Positions 1-5,201 of a stretch of 5,201 nt of DNA are shown here, piece by piece (the first letter of the stretch is position 1; every line of letters starts with the position of its first letter). The notes under the pieces are model-generated. The model was not told the DNA's origin and did not search any database. It saw nothing but the letters and a program-made list of their open reading frames with translations. This stretch comes from JANLQX01 sp043775075 (lineage in GTDB: Bacteria > Actinomycetota > Acidimicrobiia > Acidimicrobiales > JANYDT01), in NCBI GenBank assembly GCA_043775075.1, contig JAYVSS010000099.1, forward strand, positions 1-5,201, read 5' to 3'. The position numbers were made by a program, and so were the translations under genes.

Positions 1-14
1 GAGCGCGGGTCTCC

Positions 15-200
15 ATGAACACGCTGATCGTTTCCCTCCAAACCCGCGTTGCCGCTGGTCGAGCTGCGGCCGTCGAATACGGCCTGATGGTCGGCCTCAT
101 CGCCGTTGCCATTATCGGTGTTGTCTTCTTTCTTTCCCGGAGCGTCAAAACGACGTTCAACCGGGCCGGCAATTCAATGAACGGCATTTCGTCATCCTGA
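15..200 (+). CDS. flp: Flp-type pilin with atypical cleavage site (first of two)
   Basis: This 61-residue protein has the build of a Flp/Fap (type IVc) prepilin: a short leader, then Val-Glu-Tyr-Gly (V20-G23) opening a hydrophobic helix to about L40, then a short polar tail with FNR (48-50) and GNS (52-54). Flp pilins are cut by a TadV/CpaA-type peptidase just before this helix and polymerise into the pilus. It aligns without gaps to the pilin encoded at 253-462, sharing VEYGLMVGLI, VAIIG and FNR.GNS. The oddity is at the cleavage site: where the second pilin has Arg-Gly before the mature start, this one has Gly-Arg (G15-R16), so the -1 Gly is replaced by Arg. Cutting after G15 would place Glu at +6 instead of +5. 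The start is the only ATG in view. No strong ribosome site is visible in the 14 preceding bases, and the frame is open to the window edge, so a longer leader cannot be excluded. It may be a minor or poorly processed pilin. Confidence 0.88.
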   Translation: MNTLIVSLQTRVAAGRAAAVEYGLMVGLIAVAIIGVVFFLSRSVKTTFNRAGNSMNGISSS

Positions 201-252
201 TCGTTCGATCGCCCGCGAACCCACCCTCCTCCTCACGAGAACGCCCGACTCC

Positions 253-462
253 ATGAACGCACTCCTCATCACTTTTCAGGCAATTGCAGCAAAGCGGCGT
301 GCCGACGTCGAGGAGCGGGGCGCCACGGCGGTGGAATACGGCCTCATGGTTGGACTGATCTCGGTCGCCATTATCGGCTCCGTCACGTACTTCGCTGGCA
401 GCCTCGGGAACTCGTTTAACCGGTACGGTAACTCTGTGGCGAGGGCCGGGACCGGTTCGTAG
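253..462 (+). CDS. flp: Flp-type major pilin subunit (second of two)
   Basis: This 69-residue Flp-family prepilin has a canonical layout. A charged leader (residues 1-23, including KRR at 14-16 and ending ERG at 21-23) is followed by A24-T25-A26-V27-E28-Y29 and a hydrophobic helix to about residue 48. The C-terminus is short and polar (FNRYGNS, 55-61). Cutting after G23 puts Glu at +5 and Tyr at +6 as in classical Flp pilins and leaves a mature subunit of 46 residues. It is probably the main structural subunit of a Tad pilus, cut at the inner face of the membrane and pushed out by the CpaF-powered machine. It lies 52 bp after the first pilin, and both genes start with a similar CTCC-ATG-AAC context, which fits a tandem duplication. 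The best ribosome-site candidate, GAGA at 237-240, is weak and about 12 nt from the ATG. A hairpin terminator lies 46 bp after the stop. Confidence 0.95.
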   Translation: MNALLITFQAIAAKRRADVEERGATAVEYGLMVGLISVAIIGSVTYFAGSLGNSFNRYGNSVARAGTGS

Positions 463-508
463 AGACCGGGCGCGGGTCACGAGTCTCGCTACGCAAAAGA
501 GAGCTTCC

Positions 509-535
509 AGAGCCCCGGCCATTCGCCGGGGCTCT
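509..535 (+). terminator. Hairpin terminator after the pilin genes
   Basis: An 11-bp perfect inverted repeat (left arm 509-519, AGAGCCCCGGC; right arm 525-535, GCCGGGGCTCT) encloses a 5-nt loop. It is very stable because it is mostly G:C. Only short T pairs follow, with no long U tract, which is common in high-GC bacteria. Its place between the stop of the second pilin (462) and the start of cpaB (678) suggests that it ends or attenuates the pilin transcript. It could also protect the 3' end of an abundant pilin mRNA. The symmetrical stem could act on either strand, but no minus-strand gene is supported here. Confidence 0.75.
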
Positions 536-593
536 TGCCGTTGGGCTCCCCGTCGTACCGGAGTACCAACCGGAAGAAAAACCCTAACGGGGG

Positions 594-622
594 CTCAAGA
601 CTGCAGCGAGACGGGCCGATGC
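594..622 (+). promoter_or_regulatory. Candidate sigma-28 (FliA/WhiG-type) promoter for the cpaB operon
   Basis: CTCAAG at 594-599 and GCCGATGC at 615-622 are separated by 15 nt. From general knowledge, the sigma-28 family (FliA, SigD, WhiG) recognises a TAAA-like -35 element and a GCCGATAA-like -10 element about 14-16 nt apart. Here the -10 core GCCGAT is exact, while the -35 has TCAA in place of TAAA. Transcription would start near 628-632, leaving a leader of about 45-50 nt before the GTG start of cpaB. The site lies downstream of the pilin terminator, where a second promoter would be expected. This is motif matching by eye only. Confidence 0.45.
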
Positions 623-667
623 ATCCCTCAGTCCCTCCCCGGGAACCGCTTATTTCCCCTCCAAGAT

Positions 668-672
668 GGAGA
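668..672 (+). promoter_or_regulatory. Ribosome binding site that favours the GTG start of cpaB
   Basis: GGAGA lies 5 nt before the GTG at 678. The alternative ATG at 666 is preceded by pyrimidine-rich sequence without a Shine-Dalgarno match, and it overlaps this GGAGA. The GTG start also gives an N-terminus of the form Met-Asn-Arg-Arg-Lys directly before the membrane anchor, which is usual for CpaB proteins. Confidence 0.6.
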
Positions 673-677
673 CTTTA

Positions 678-1814
678 GTGAATCGTCGCAAGCTCATCGG
701 TGTTGTTGCCTCCGTGTTGGTCGCCCTCGGCGGCACCTTCGTGATCCTCCGGTCCTCAAACTCGTCCAAGCCCGCTCCGGTGGCGCTTGCTGAGCCGGCC
801 GTGACCGTCCTGAAAGTTGTGAAGCCGGTCCCGAAGGGCACCGCCGCCGACAAGCTCGGCGATGCCGTTCAGGAAGTCAGTGTTCCGGCGTCACAGCGCG
901 CCGCCGGCGCCGCGGCGACGCTCGCTGACCTCACCGGCCTCGTCGTGAGTACGGAACTGGTGCCCGACGAACAGGTGATGAAGGCCCGATTCATTACCGC
1001 CCAAGAGCAGCAGCGCACTGAGGTCGCCAACACCGGGGGCAGCGGACTTATGGGCGTTTGGCTCTCCCTTGAACCGCTCCGAGCGCTCGGCGGTCGAGTC
1101 CAGCCGGGCGATCAGGTCGCAGTCGTCACCTCATTTGTCAACGTACCTTCGAACGGCAAGAACCCTGAGGGTGCCGTGCCCGCAACAGCAATTTTGCTGC
1201 ATAAGGTGCCGGTGCTCGAAGTAGTCGGCGGGTTTGTACCCGCTGCGCCAGCCCCCGACGGTTCGACCGCCGCCACCACGATTGCTCCGGTGGCACCGCT
1301 GCTCGTCAAGCTCGGTGTCACTGCGGGGGAGTCCGAGCGGCTCATCTACGCCATGAACAACGGTGCGCTGTGGCTGGCAAGCGAGGCCAACGACGTACCC
1401 GAGGACGGCACCAAAGTCGTGACCCGTGACAATGTCTACGACAAGACGCTTCGCCGCTACGAATTGACGCCGCTCACCTCAACCCCGCCTGCCACCCCGA
1501 CCGGTGCCGGTGCCGTGAACACCGATCCGTTCGCCGCCGCCACCACGACGACGACGGCGGCCGCAGGCGCAGGCGCGACTGGCGCCACGCCGACCAAGAA
1601 AGCTCCCGCCGCCGGGACCCGGACGACGAAAGCGCCGGGCGCAGCCGCAGCAACCCCAACCACGAAGGCTCCCGCCGCAGCCGCGGCGACCATCGCCAAG
1701 CCGGCCATCGGCGCCCCGGTGACGGTCGCCCCGCCGGCCGGAGCAGCGGGGGCAAACGGTGCCGCAGTGCCCAACGGTGCGGGCGCAGCGCCCGCCGCAG
1801 GGGCCCAGCAGTGA
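678..1814 (+). CDS. cpaB: CpaB/RcpC-type Flp pilus assembly protein with long low-complexity tail
   Basis: This 378-residue Tad pilus assembly protein counts from the GTG at 678; an in-frame ATG at 666 would add four residues. In order it has a positively charged NRRK start, one membrane anchor (about residues 6-24), and a SAF domain (about 43-106, with VxKGT and a VP.ELVPDEQV-like segment). Next comes the RcpC/CpaB domain (about 126-255) with the hallmark GVWLSLEPLRALGGRVQPGD (PGD at 143-145) and ERLIYAMNNGALWLA (from E220). In Gram-negatives CpaB works with the outer-membrane secretin. In a monoderm, as suspected here, it probably acts in the cell wall around the pilus; that role is inferred. 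From about residue 268 to the end it is a roughly 110-residue Ala/Thr/Pro/Gly/Lys-rich tail with five Thr in a row (289-293) and repeated T(T/K)KAP motifs, probably disordered and outside the membrane. Its stop overlaps the start of cpaE by 4 nt. Confidence 0.9.
   Translation: MNRRKLIGVVASVLVALGGTFVILRSSNSSKPAPVALAEPAVTVLKVVKPVPKGTAADKLGDAVQEVSVPASQRAAGAAATLADLTGLVVSTELVPDEQVMKARFITAQEQQRTEVANTGGSGLMGVWLSLEPLRALGGRVQPGDQVAVVTSFVNVPSNGKNPEGAVPATAILLHKVPVLEVVGGFVPAAPAPDGSTAATTIAPVAPLLVKLGVTAGESERLIYAMNNGALWLASEANDVPEDGTKVVTRDNVYDKTLRRYELTPLTSTPPATPTGAGAVNTDPFAAATTTTTAAAGAGATGATPTKKAPAAGTRTTKAPGAAAATPTTKAPAAAAATIAKPAIGAPVTVAPPAGAAGANGAAVPNGAGAAPAAGAQQ
1593..1690 (+). repeat. Imperfect repeats coding for TTKAP units in the CpaB tail
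   Basis: Three imperfect in-frame repeats code for Thr-(Thr/Lys)-Lys-Ala-Pro followed by an Ala-rich run, with the motif Lys at about residues 308, 318 and 330 of CpaB (GTG numbering). The units are 10-12 codons apart. The DNA copies differ at wobble positions (for example AAAGCTCCC, AAAGCGCCG, AAGGCTCCC), so the protein repeat is better kept than the nucleotide repeat, which hints at selection for composition and spacing. Confidence 0.6.
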
Positions 1815-3139
1815 CCGACGTCGAACTCACCAACCAATCGACGGGCAGTCCTGACGACTTCGCCGGCAGACCACCGTCCGCATCGGGTGATTCGCCGGAG
1901 CCCAGCCGTCTCGGCACCGAGGCAGCACTGTCCCGGCGGGTCTCCCGAGACTCGGGCGACGTGGCCCTCGTCGCCTCCGTTACCCCGTTCGAGCAATCCG
2001 TCCGCCGGCTTCTGACCGCCAACGGCGGGCCGCGAATGCATCGCTGGCCGGCTCATGGTGAAACGCCCGGTATCGAACGTATGGGCATCGCGTTTATTGG
2101 GCCCGACCTCGAGGTCGAAGCGATGGCTTCACGGGCGGAATTTATCAATCGCACCAATCCGGGTGTCTATCTCGTGTTGGTGTCTGACCCTCGACCCGGT
2201 CTCTTTGAGCGGGCATTAAGGGCCGGCGTCCGGGACGTACTTACGCCGAATGCCGACGACGACGCAATCATTGATGTGTTGGAGCGAGGCTTCGAGCACT
2301 CCGGTCGCTGGCGCGAGAGCACCCGAACCACCACCGCCGAAACCGATACGACGAAACGGATCATCACCGTGCTGTCGCCCAAGGGCGGCGTTGGGAAAAC
2401 GTTCGCTTCGACAAACATCGCCATGGCCCTGCATCAGCTTGCGCCCGGCCGTGTGTGCCTCGTTGATCTTGACCTGCAGTTCGGCGACGTGGCCGGCACG
2501 CTCCACCTCAGTCCCGAACATACGACGGCTGATGCCGTACGCGTGCTCGGTGGGGCAGAGGCGTCTTCGATCAACTCGATGCTGAAAGTGTTCCTCACGC
2601 CTCACCCCTCGGGACTCTTCGTGATGTGCGCGCCTGAGGATCCAGCCGACGCCGACGACATCGGCTTCGAGATGTCGTTGCAGGTCGTCAAGGCGTTGAG
2701 TCAAGCGTTTGACTACGTCGTTGTCGACACCTGCGCCGGGCTTGATCCCCATGCCCTCTCGGTCGCAGAAATTTCGACCGATCACGTGTTCGTGTGCTCT
2801 GTTGATGTGTCGTCGGTCCGATCGCTACGCCGCGAGCTTGATGCCCTCGATCGTCTCGGCATGACCGGTCCGGCGCGCCATTTCGTCATGAATCGCTTCG
2901 ATGCTCCCGGTGGGGCGCGACCCGAAGACGTCGAAGTGGCCGTCGGCATGCGCGCCCAGATCCAAATCCCCGCTGATCGCAACGTGCTCGCCGCCGCCAA
3001 CCAAGGCGTCCCGATCACCATCGCCGACCCGAAGGCCATTATCGCCAAGAAGTTCGTTGGCTTCGCAGAAGGACTCATCGGCGTGACCTCAGCCGCAGCC
3101 CCAGTCAAAAAAGCTCCCTTTTGGAAGAGGTCAAAGTGA
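1811..3139 (+). CDS. cpaE: CpaE/TadZ-type pilus localisation ATPase
   Basis: This 442-residue protein joins a receiver-like domain to a MinD/ParA-type P-loop ATPase, the build of CpaE/TadZ, which is thought to position the Tad machine in the cell. Residues 1-48 are polar and probably disordered. About 50-160 form the receiver-like fold, ending in the ALRAGVRDVLTP segment typical of this family; I see no clear phospho-acceptor Asp, as is usual for these pseudo-receivers. The ATPase has a deviant Walker A, KGGVGKT (K191-T197, signature Lys K191 and P-loop Lys K196), the VDLDLQFGD motif (218-226) and the Walker B-like DYVVVDT (301-307). The C-terminus is basic (FWKRSK), possibly touching membrane or a partner. 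The GTG start overlaps the cpaB stop as GTGA and has AGGGG (1799-1803) 7 nt upstream. Its own stop overlaps the cpaF start in the same way. Soj/MinD chromosome or division proteins are an unlikely alternative given the N-terminal domain and neighbours. Confidence 0.93.
   Translation: MTDVELTNQSTGSPDDFAGRPPSASGDSPEPSRLGTEAALSRRVSRDSGDVALVASVTPFEQSVRRLLTANGGPRMHRWPAHGETPGIERMGIAFIGPDLEVEAMASRAEFINRTNPGVYLVLVSDPRPGLFERALRAGVRDVLTPNADDDAIIDVLERGFEHSGRWRESTRTTTAETDTTKRIITVLSPKGGVGKTFASTNIAMALHQLAPGRVCLVDLDLQFGDVAGTLHLSPEHTTADAVRVLGGAEASSINSMLKVFLTPHPSGLFVMCAPEDPADADDIGFEMSLQVVKALSQAFDYVVVDTCAGLDPHALSVAEISTDHVFVCSVDVSSVRSLRRELDALDRLGMTGPARHFVMNRFDAPGGARPEDVEVAVGMRAQIQIPADRNVLAAANQGVPITIADPKAIIAKKFVGFAEGLIGVTSAAAPVKKAPFWKRSK
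3123..3130 (+). promoter_or_regulatory. Ribosome binding site that sets the GTG start of cpaF
   Basis: GGAAGAGG ends 5 nt before the GTG at 3136 and lies inside the last codons of cpaE. It argues against the in-frame TTG at 3121, which would put the site inside the coding region. With the GTG start, the cpaE/cpaF junction becomes a GTGA overlap identical in form to the cpaB/cpaE junction. Confidence 0.7.
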
Positions 3140-4623
3140 AGCTTGGCCAGCGCCTGAAGGCCCACGACGTCGCCGCCAGTGCGGAGCCTAATCCCGTCGA
3201 TACACAACCCGAAGCAATCGAAGTTCCGGCGTGGAAGCAAGCCACCGCGATGCCTGCGGCCGTCACCGCGGCCACCGCCGGTTCGCCCCGCCTTGTCGCC
3301 GCGGCGAGAAAAGACGACGACCGCGGCTTGATCGACCCGTTGCAAGCGTTGAAAGAACGCCTCCACGAGCAATTGGTGGACCGGCTCGGTGCCAAATTGT
3401 TCGACTCGTCAACCGGGGACCGCGATATGCGCGCCACCGTGGTGGACATGATCAGCCAGCTGATCAGTCAAGAGTCCGTCCCGCTTTCCGTTGAGGAACG
3501 CCACCAGCTGGTTTCCGAGATCACCGACGACGTACTCGGGCTCGGGCCAATTGATCGTTTTCTCAAAGATCCGACTGTTTCGGAAATCATGGTGAACGGT
3601 TGCACACCGATTTTCATTGAACAAAAAGGCAAGCTTACCCGCAGCCAGCATCGATTCATTTCTGATGAACAACTCCGACGGGTTATTGAACGTATTGTGG
3701 CCAACGTCGGTCGACGTATCGATGAGTCGTCGCCCATGGTCGACGCTCGTCTGGCTGACGGTTCTCGCGTCAACGCAGTCATCCCGCCACTCGCCGTTGA
3801 CGGCGCCGCGCTGACCATCCGCAAGTTCTCGCGCGACCCGCTCCAGATCCACGATCTCATCGCCAAGGGTTCACTCACGGCAGAAGCGGCCCAACTCCTG
3901 GCGGCCTGCGTGGCCGGACACCTCAACATGCTCGTGTCCGGCGGCACCGGTACCGGCAAGACCACGATGCTCAATATCTTGTCGAGTTTCATTCCCGCTG
4001 ATGAGCGGATCGTCACCATTGAAGACGCCGTCGAGCTCCAGCTTCGTCAGCCACACATCGTGCGATTGGAAACCCGTCCGCCCAACATTGAAGGCAAGGG
4101 CGCCGTCACCATTCGCGATCTCGTGAAGAATTCCCTTCGTATGCGGCCGGACCGAGTCGTCATCGGCGAATGCCGTGGCGGCGAAGCGCTGGACATGCTC
4201 CAAGCCATGAACACCGGACACGACGGCTCACTTTCGACCATTCACGCCAATACTCCGCGTGACGGGCTGGCCCGCTTGGAGACCCTCGTCCTTATGGCCG
4301 GCTTCGACCTGCCGGCGATGGCCATCCGTCAGCAAATTGCGTCGGCCGTGGACGTGTTCGTACAGATCGCAAGATTTCGCGATGGCTCCCGCCGTGTGGT
4401 CAGCATCACCGAGGTAGAAGGCATGGAAGGTCAGACAATTACGCTGTCCGACATCTTCGCGTTCGATCATTCGGCCGGTATTGACAGCACAGGAAAGCAC
4501 CTTGGCAAGCTCAAGCCGACTGGAATTCGTCCGAAATTCACCGAAAAGCTGCAGGATCATGGCATTACCCTGCCCCCGGATATCTTCGGCTCTGTCGATG
4601 TCTTGAATTACGGGAGGAAGTAG
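3136..4623 (+). CDS. cpaF: CpaF/TadA-type pilus assembly ATPase
   Basis: This 495-residue secretion ATPase of the VirB11/GspE superfamily, CpaF/TadA branch, is expected to form a cytoplasmic hexamer that drives extension (and perhaps retraction) of the Flp pilus. Residues 1-60 are a low-complexity Ala/Pro-rich leader. A helical and N-terminal domain follows (about 65-250) with SEIMVNG (to G155) and DESSPMVDARLADGSRVN (from D196). The catalytic domain shows Walker A GGTGTGKTT (269-277, K275), an Asp box TIEDAVE (E296, D297), Walker B RVVIGE (E345) and a His box STIHANTP (H370), plus the TGHDGS loop (H362). All key residues are present, so it should be active. The C-terminus (GIRPKF...LPPDIFG) is also typical of the family. 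Length is ordinary for CpaF. It starts with GTG overlapping the cpaE stop, and the next gene follows after 3 nt. Confidence 0.95.
   Translation: MKLGQRLKAHDVAASAEPNPVDTQPEAIEVPAWKQATAMPAAVTAATAGSPRLVAAARKDDDRGLIDPLQALKERLHEQLVDRLGAKLFDSSTGDRDMRATVVDMISQLISQESVPLSVEERHQLVSEITDDVLGLGPIDRFLKDPTVSEIMVNGCTPIFIEQKGKLTRSQHRFISDEQLRRVIERIVANVGRRIDESSPMVDARLADGSRVNAVIPPLAVDGAALTIRKFSRDPLQIHDLIAKGSLTAEAAQLLAACVAGHLNMLVSGGTGTGKTTMLNILSSFIPADERIVTIEDAVELQLRQPHIVRLETRPPNIEGKGAVTIRDLVKNSLRMRPDRVVIGECRGGEALDMLQAMNTGHDGSLSTIHANTPRDGLARLETLVLMAGFDLPAMAIRQQIASAVDVFVQIARFRDGSRRVVSITEVEGMEGQTITLSDIFAFDHSAGIDSTGKHLGKLKPTGIRPKFTEKLQDHGITLPPDIFGSVDVLNYGRK
4613..4618 (+). promoter_or_regulatory. Strong ribosome binding site for the VWA-domain gene
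   Basis: GGAGGA is close to a perfect Shine-Dalgarno core. It lies 8 nt before the ATG at 4627, inside the last codons of cpaF. It is the strongest ribosome site in the window, supports the ATG as the real start, and suggests coupled translation with cpaF. Confidence 0.75.
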
Positions 4624-4626
4624 TTC

Positions 4627-5201
4627 ATGCAGCGGGCCCGTCTCTTTCGTGCTGTTTCCCACGTCGTCCTCGGACTCATCCTTCTCGCCCTCGCCATTAT
4701 TCCGCAGAGCTCCGGCACGGCCGCTGAGGGTGTGGCCCGGGCGCCCCGCTTCGACGTGGTTGCGGTACTCGACACCTCGTCGCGCACCTACGGTGTCAAC
4801 CTTGAAGATCAAAAGCGGGCGCTGACCAAATACGTACGAAGTCTTCCGCAAAGTATTCGTGTCGCCATCGTTTCTGTCGGCAAGTTCCCTACGGTTATCC
4901 GCGACCTAACGAACGCTCGTGATGCCACCGTAATTGCGATCACCGACCTCTCCGCCGAGGGCGATGCGGCACTGCTCGACGGTCTCACGCTGGCCGCTGA
5001 TCAGTTCGAAACGGTAGCGGAGAGCAAGAAGCAAATCATCGTCTTCACCGACGGGAACGATCAGTCGAGTTCGTCGACGATCGACGTCGTCCGGACTCGG
5101 CTCTTGAATGACAACATCCGCGTCGATGCGATCACCTTTACGTCGCCCGAGGAGAACCGGGCCACGATCGACCTGCTCACGTCGTCGACGAGCGGACAGG
5201 T
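4627..5201 (+). CDS. Secreted VWA-domain protein, likely N-terminus of a TadB-type platform protein (3' end cut off)
   Basis: The reading frame stays open to the window end (191 whole codons), so the gene is partial. It opens with a signal peptide or membrane anchor: RARLFR, a hydrophobic stretch at 12-25, and a possible cut after Ala33. A VWA-like alpha/beta domain follows, with FDVVAVLDTSS (42-52), RVAIVSVG (78-85), GDAALLDGLTLA (112-123), IIVFTDGND (137-145) and IRVDAITF (164-171). The metal site is degenerate: the DxSxS motif reads D49-T-S51-S-R53, so the last Ser is Arg; the usual GGTAL Thr is Ala114 or thereabouts; only the TDG Asp (D142) is intact. VWA domains bind protein partners, and this one would lie outside the membrane. 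Its slot right after cpaF is where TadB normally sits. From general knowledge, some actinobacterial TadB-like proteins carry such a front domain, so I infer a fusion to a GspF-type membrane domain downstream. A stand-alone VWA lipoprotein or adhesin is the alternative. Confidence 0.8.
   Translation, partial: MQRARLFRAVSHVVLGLILLALAIIPQSSGTAAEGVARAPRFDVVAVLDTSSRTYGVNLEDQKRALTKYVRSLPQSIRVAIVSVGKFPTVIRDLTNARDATVIAITDLSAEGDAALLDGLTLAADQFETVAESKKQIIVFTDGNDQSSSSTIDVVRTRLLNDNIRVDAITFTSPEENRATIDLLTSSTSGQ

Noticed and set aside
199..210. Short palindrome GATCGTTCGATC overlapping the stop of the first pilin
   Set aside because: A 5-bp stem with a 2-nt loop is too small to act as a terminator and could arise by chance; no operator context is visible.
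157..522. Minus-strand open frame of 121 codons opposite the second pilin
   Set aside because: It is antisense to a clear Flp pilin and starts inside the terminator hairpin; its composition is Arg/Gly-rich with no recognisable domain.
555..566. GTAC-CGGA-GTAC symmetrical element in the cpaB upstream region
   Set aside because: GTAC is itself a palindrome, so two copies close together look symmetrical by chance. There is no second site to support an operator.
571..660. Possible riboswitch (for example cyclic di-GMP) in the cpaB leader
   Set aside because: I looked for the conserved GEMM-type core and paired stems and did not find them. The leader after the candidate promoter is too short for a full aptamer.
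1457..2056. Long minus-strand open frames opposite cpaB and cpaE (199 and 182 codons)
   Set aside because: They lie antisense to well-supported genes and across their GTGA junction. Their Ala/Val/Gly- or Arg/Ser-rich translations are what the GC-rich repeat region yields in other frames. No domain is recognisable.
2216..2785. Minus-strand open frame of 189 codons opposite cpaE
   Set aside because: It is fully antisense to the CpaE ATPase domain, whose motifs are intact on the plus strand. The translation shows no family signature and no convincing ribosome site.
3121..3135. TTG at 3121 as the start of cpaF
   Set aside because: No ribosome site precedes it, whereas GGAAGAGG is well placed for the GTG at 3136, which also reproduces the GTGA overlap seen upstream.
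4228..4851. Minus-strand open frame of 207 codons across the cpaF/VWA junction
   Set aside because: The plus strand here carries the CpaF C-terminus, a strong ribosome site, a signal peptide and a VWA motif, so the minus-strand frame is a shadow.

Overview
The window is the front part of a Tad/Flp (tight adherence, type IVc) pilus locus, read entirely on the plus strand. High GC content, frequent GTG starts, CpaB and CpaE of the actinobacterial kind, an Ala/Thr/Pro/Lys-rich envelope tail on CpaB, and a secreted von Willebrand A (VWA) protein in the slot where a TadB-type platform protein is expected all suggest a high-GC Gram-positive. My best guess is a member of Acidimicrobiia or a related actinobacterial lineage. 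The taxonomy is inferred from gene style, not from a marker gene.

Layout: two tandem Flp prepilin genes (15-200 and 253-462) are followed by a strong GC-rich hairpin (509-535) that looks like an intrinsic terminator. A gap of about 215 bp then carries a candidate sigma-28/WhiG-type promoter (594-622). From there runs a tightly packed assembly operon: cpaB (678-1814), cpaE/tadZ (1811-3139), cpaF/tadA (3136-4623) and a secreted VWA-domain gene (4627 to beyond the window end). The first two junctions are 4-nt GTGA overlaps and the third is a 3-nt gap, so the four genes are probably co-transcribed and translationally coupled.

How the parts fit: the prepilins are membrane-inserted and cleaved by a prepilin peptidase (not in this window). 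CpaF is the hexameric ATPase that powers polymerisation. CpaE is a MinD/ParA-like protein with a receiver-like N-terminus, thought to place the machine in the cell. CpaB is a membrane-anchored SAF-domain protein facing the envelope. The VWA protein begins with a signal peptide and sits where TadB normally follows TadA. I infer that it continues past the window into membrane segments of a TadB/GspF platform domain.

The locus is a known type of system. The points worth a second look are: an Arg in place of the Gly at the predicted cleavage site of the first pilin; the candidate sigma-28-like promoter; the VWA module with a degenerate metal site; the long repetitive tail of CpaB; and the split of pilin and machinery into separate transcription units. 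No tRNA, rRNA, CRISPR array, insertion sequence or phage feature is visible.
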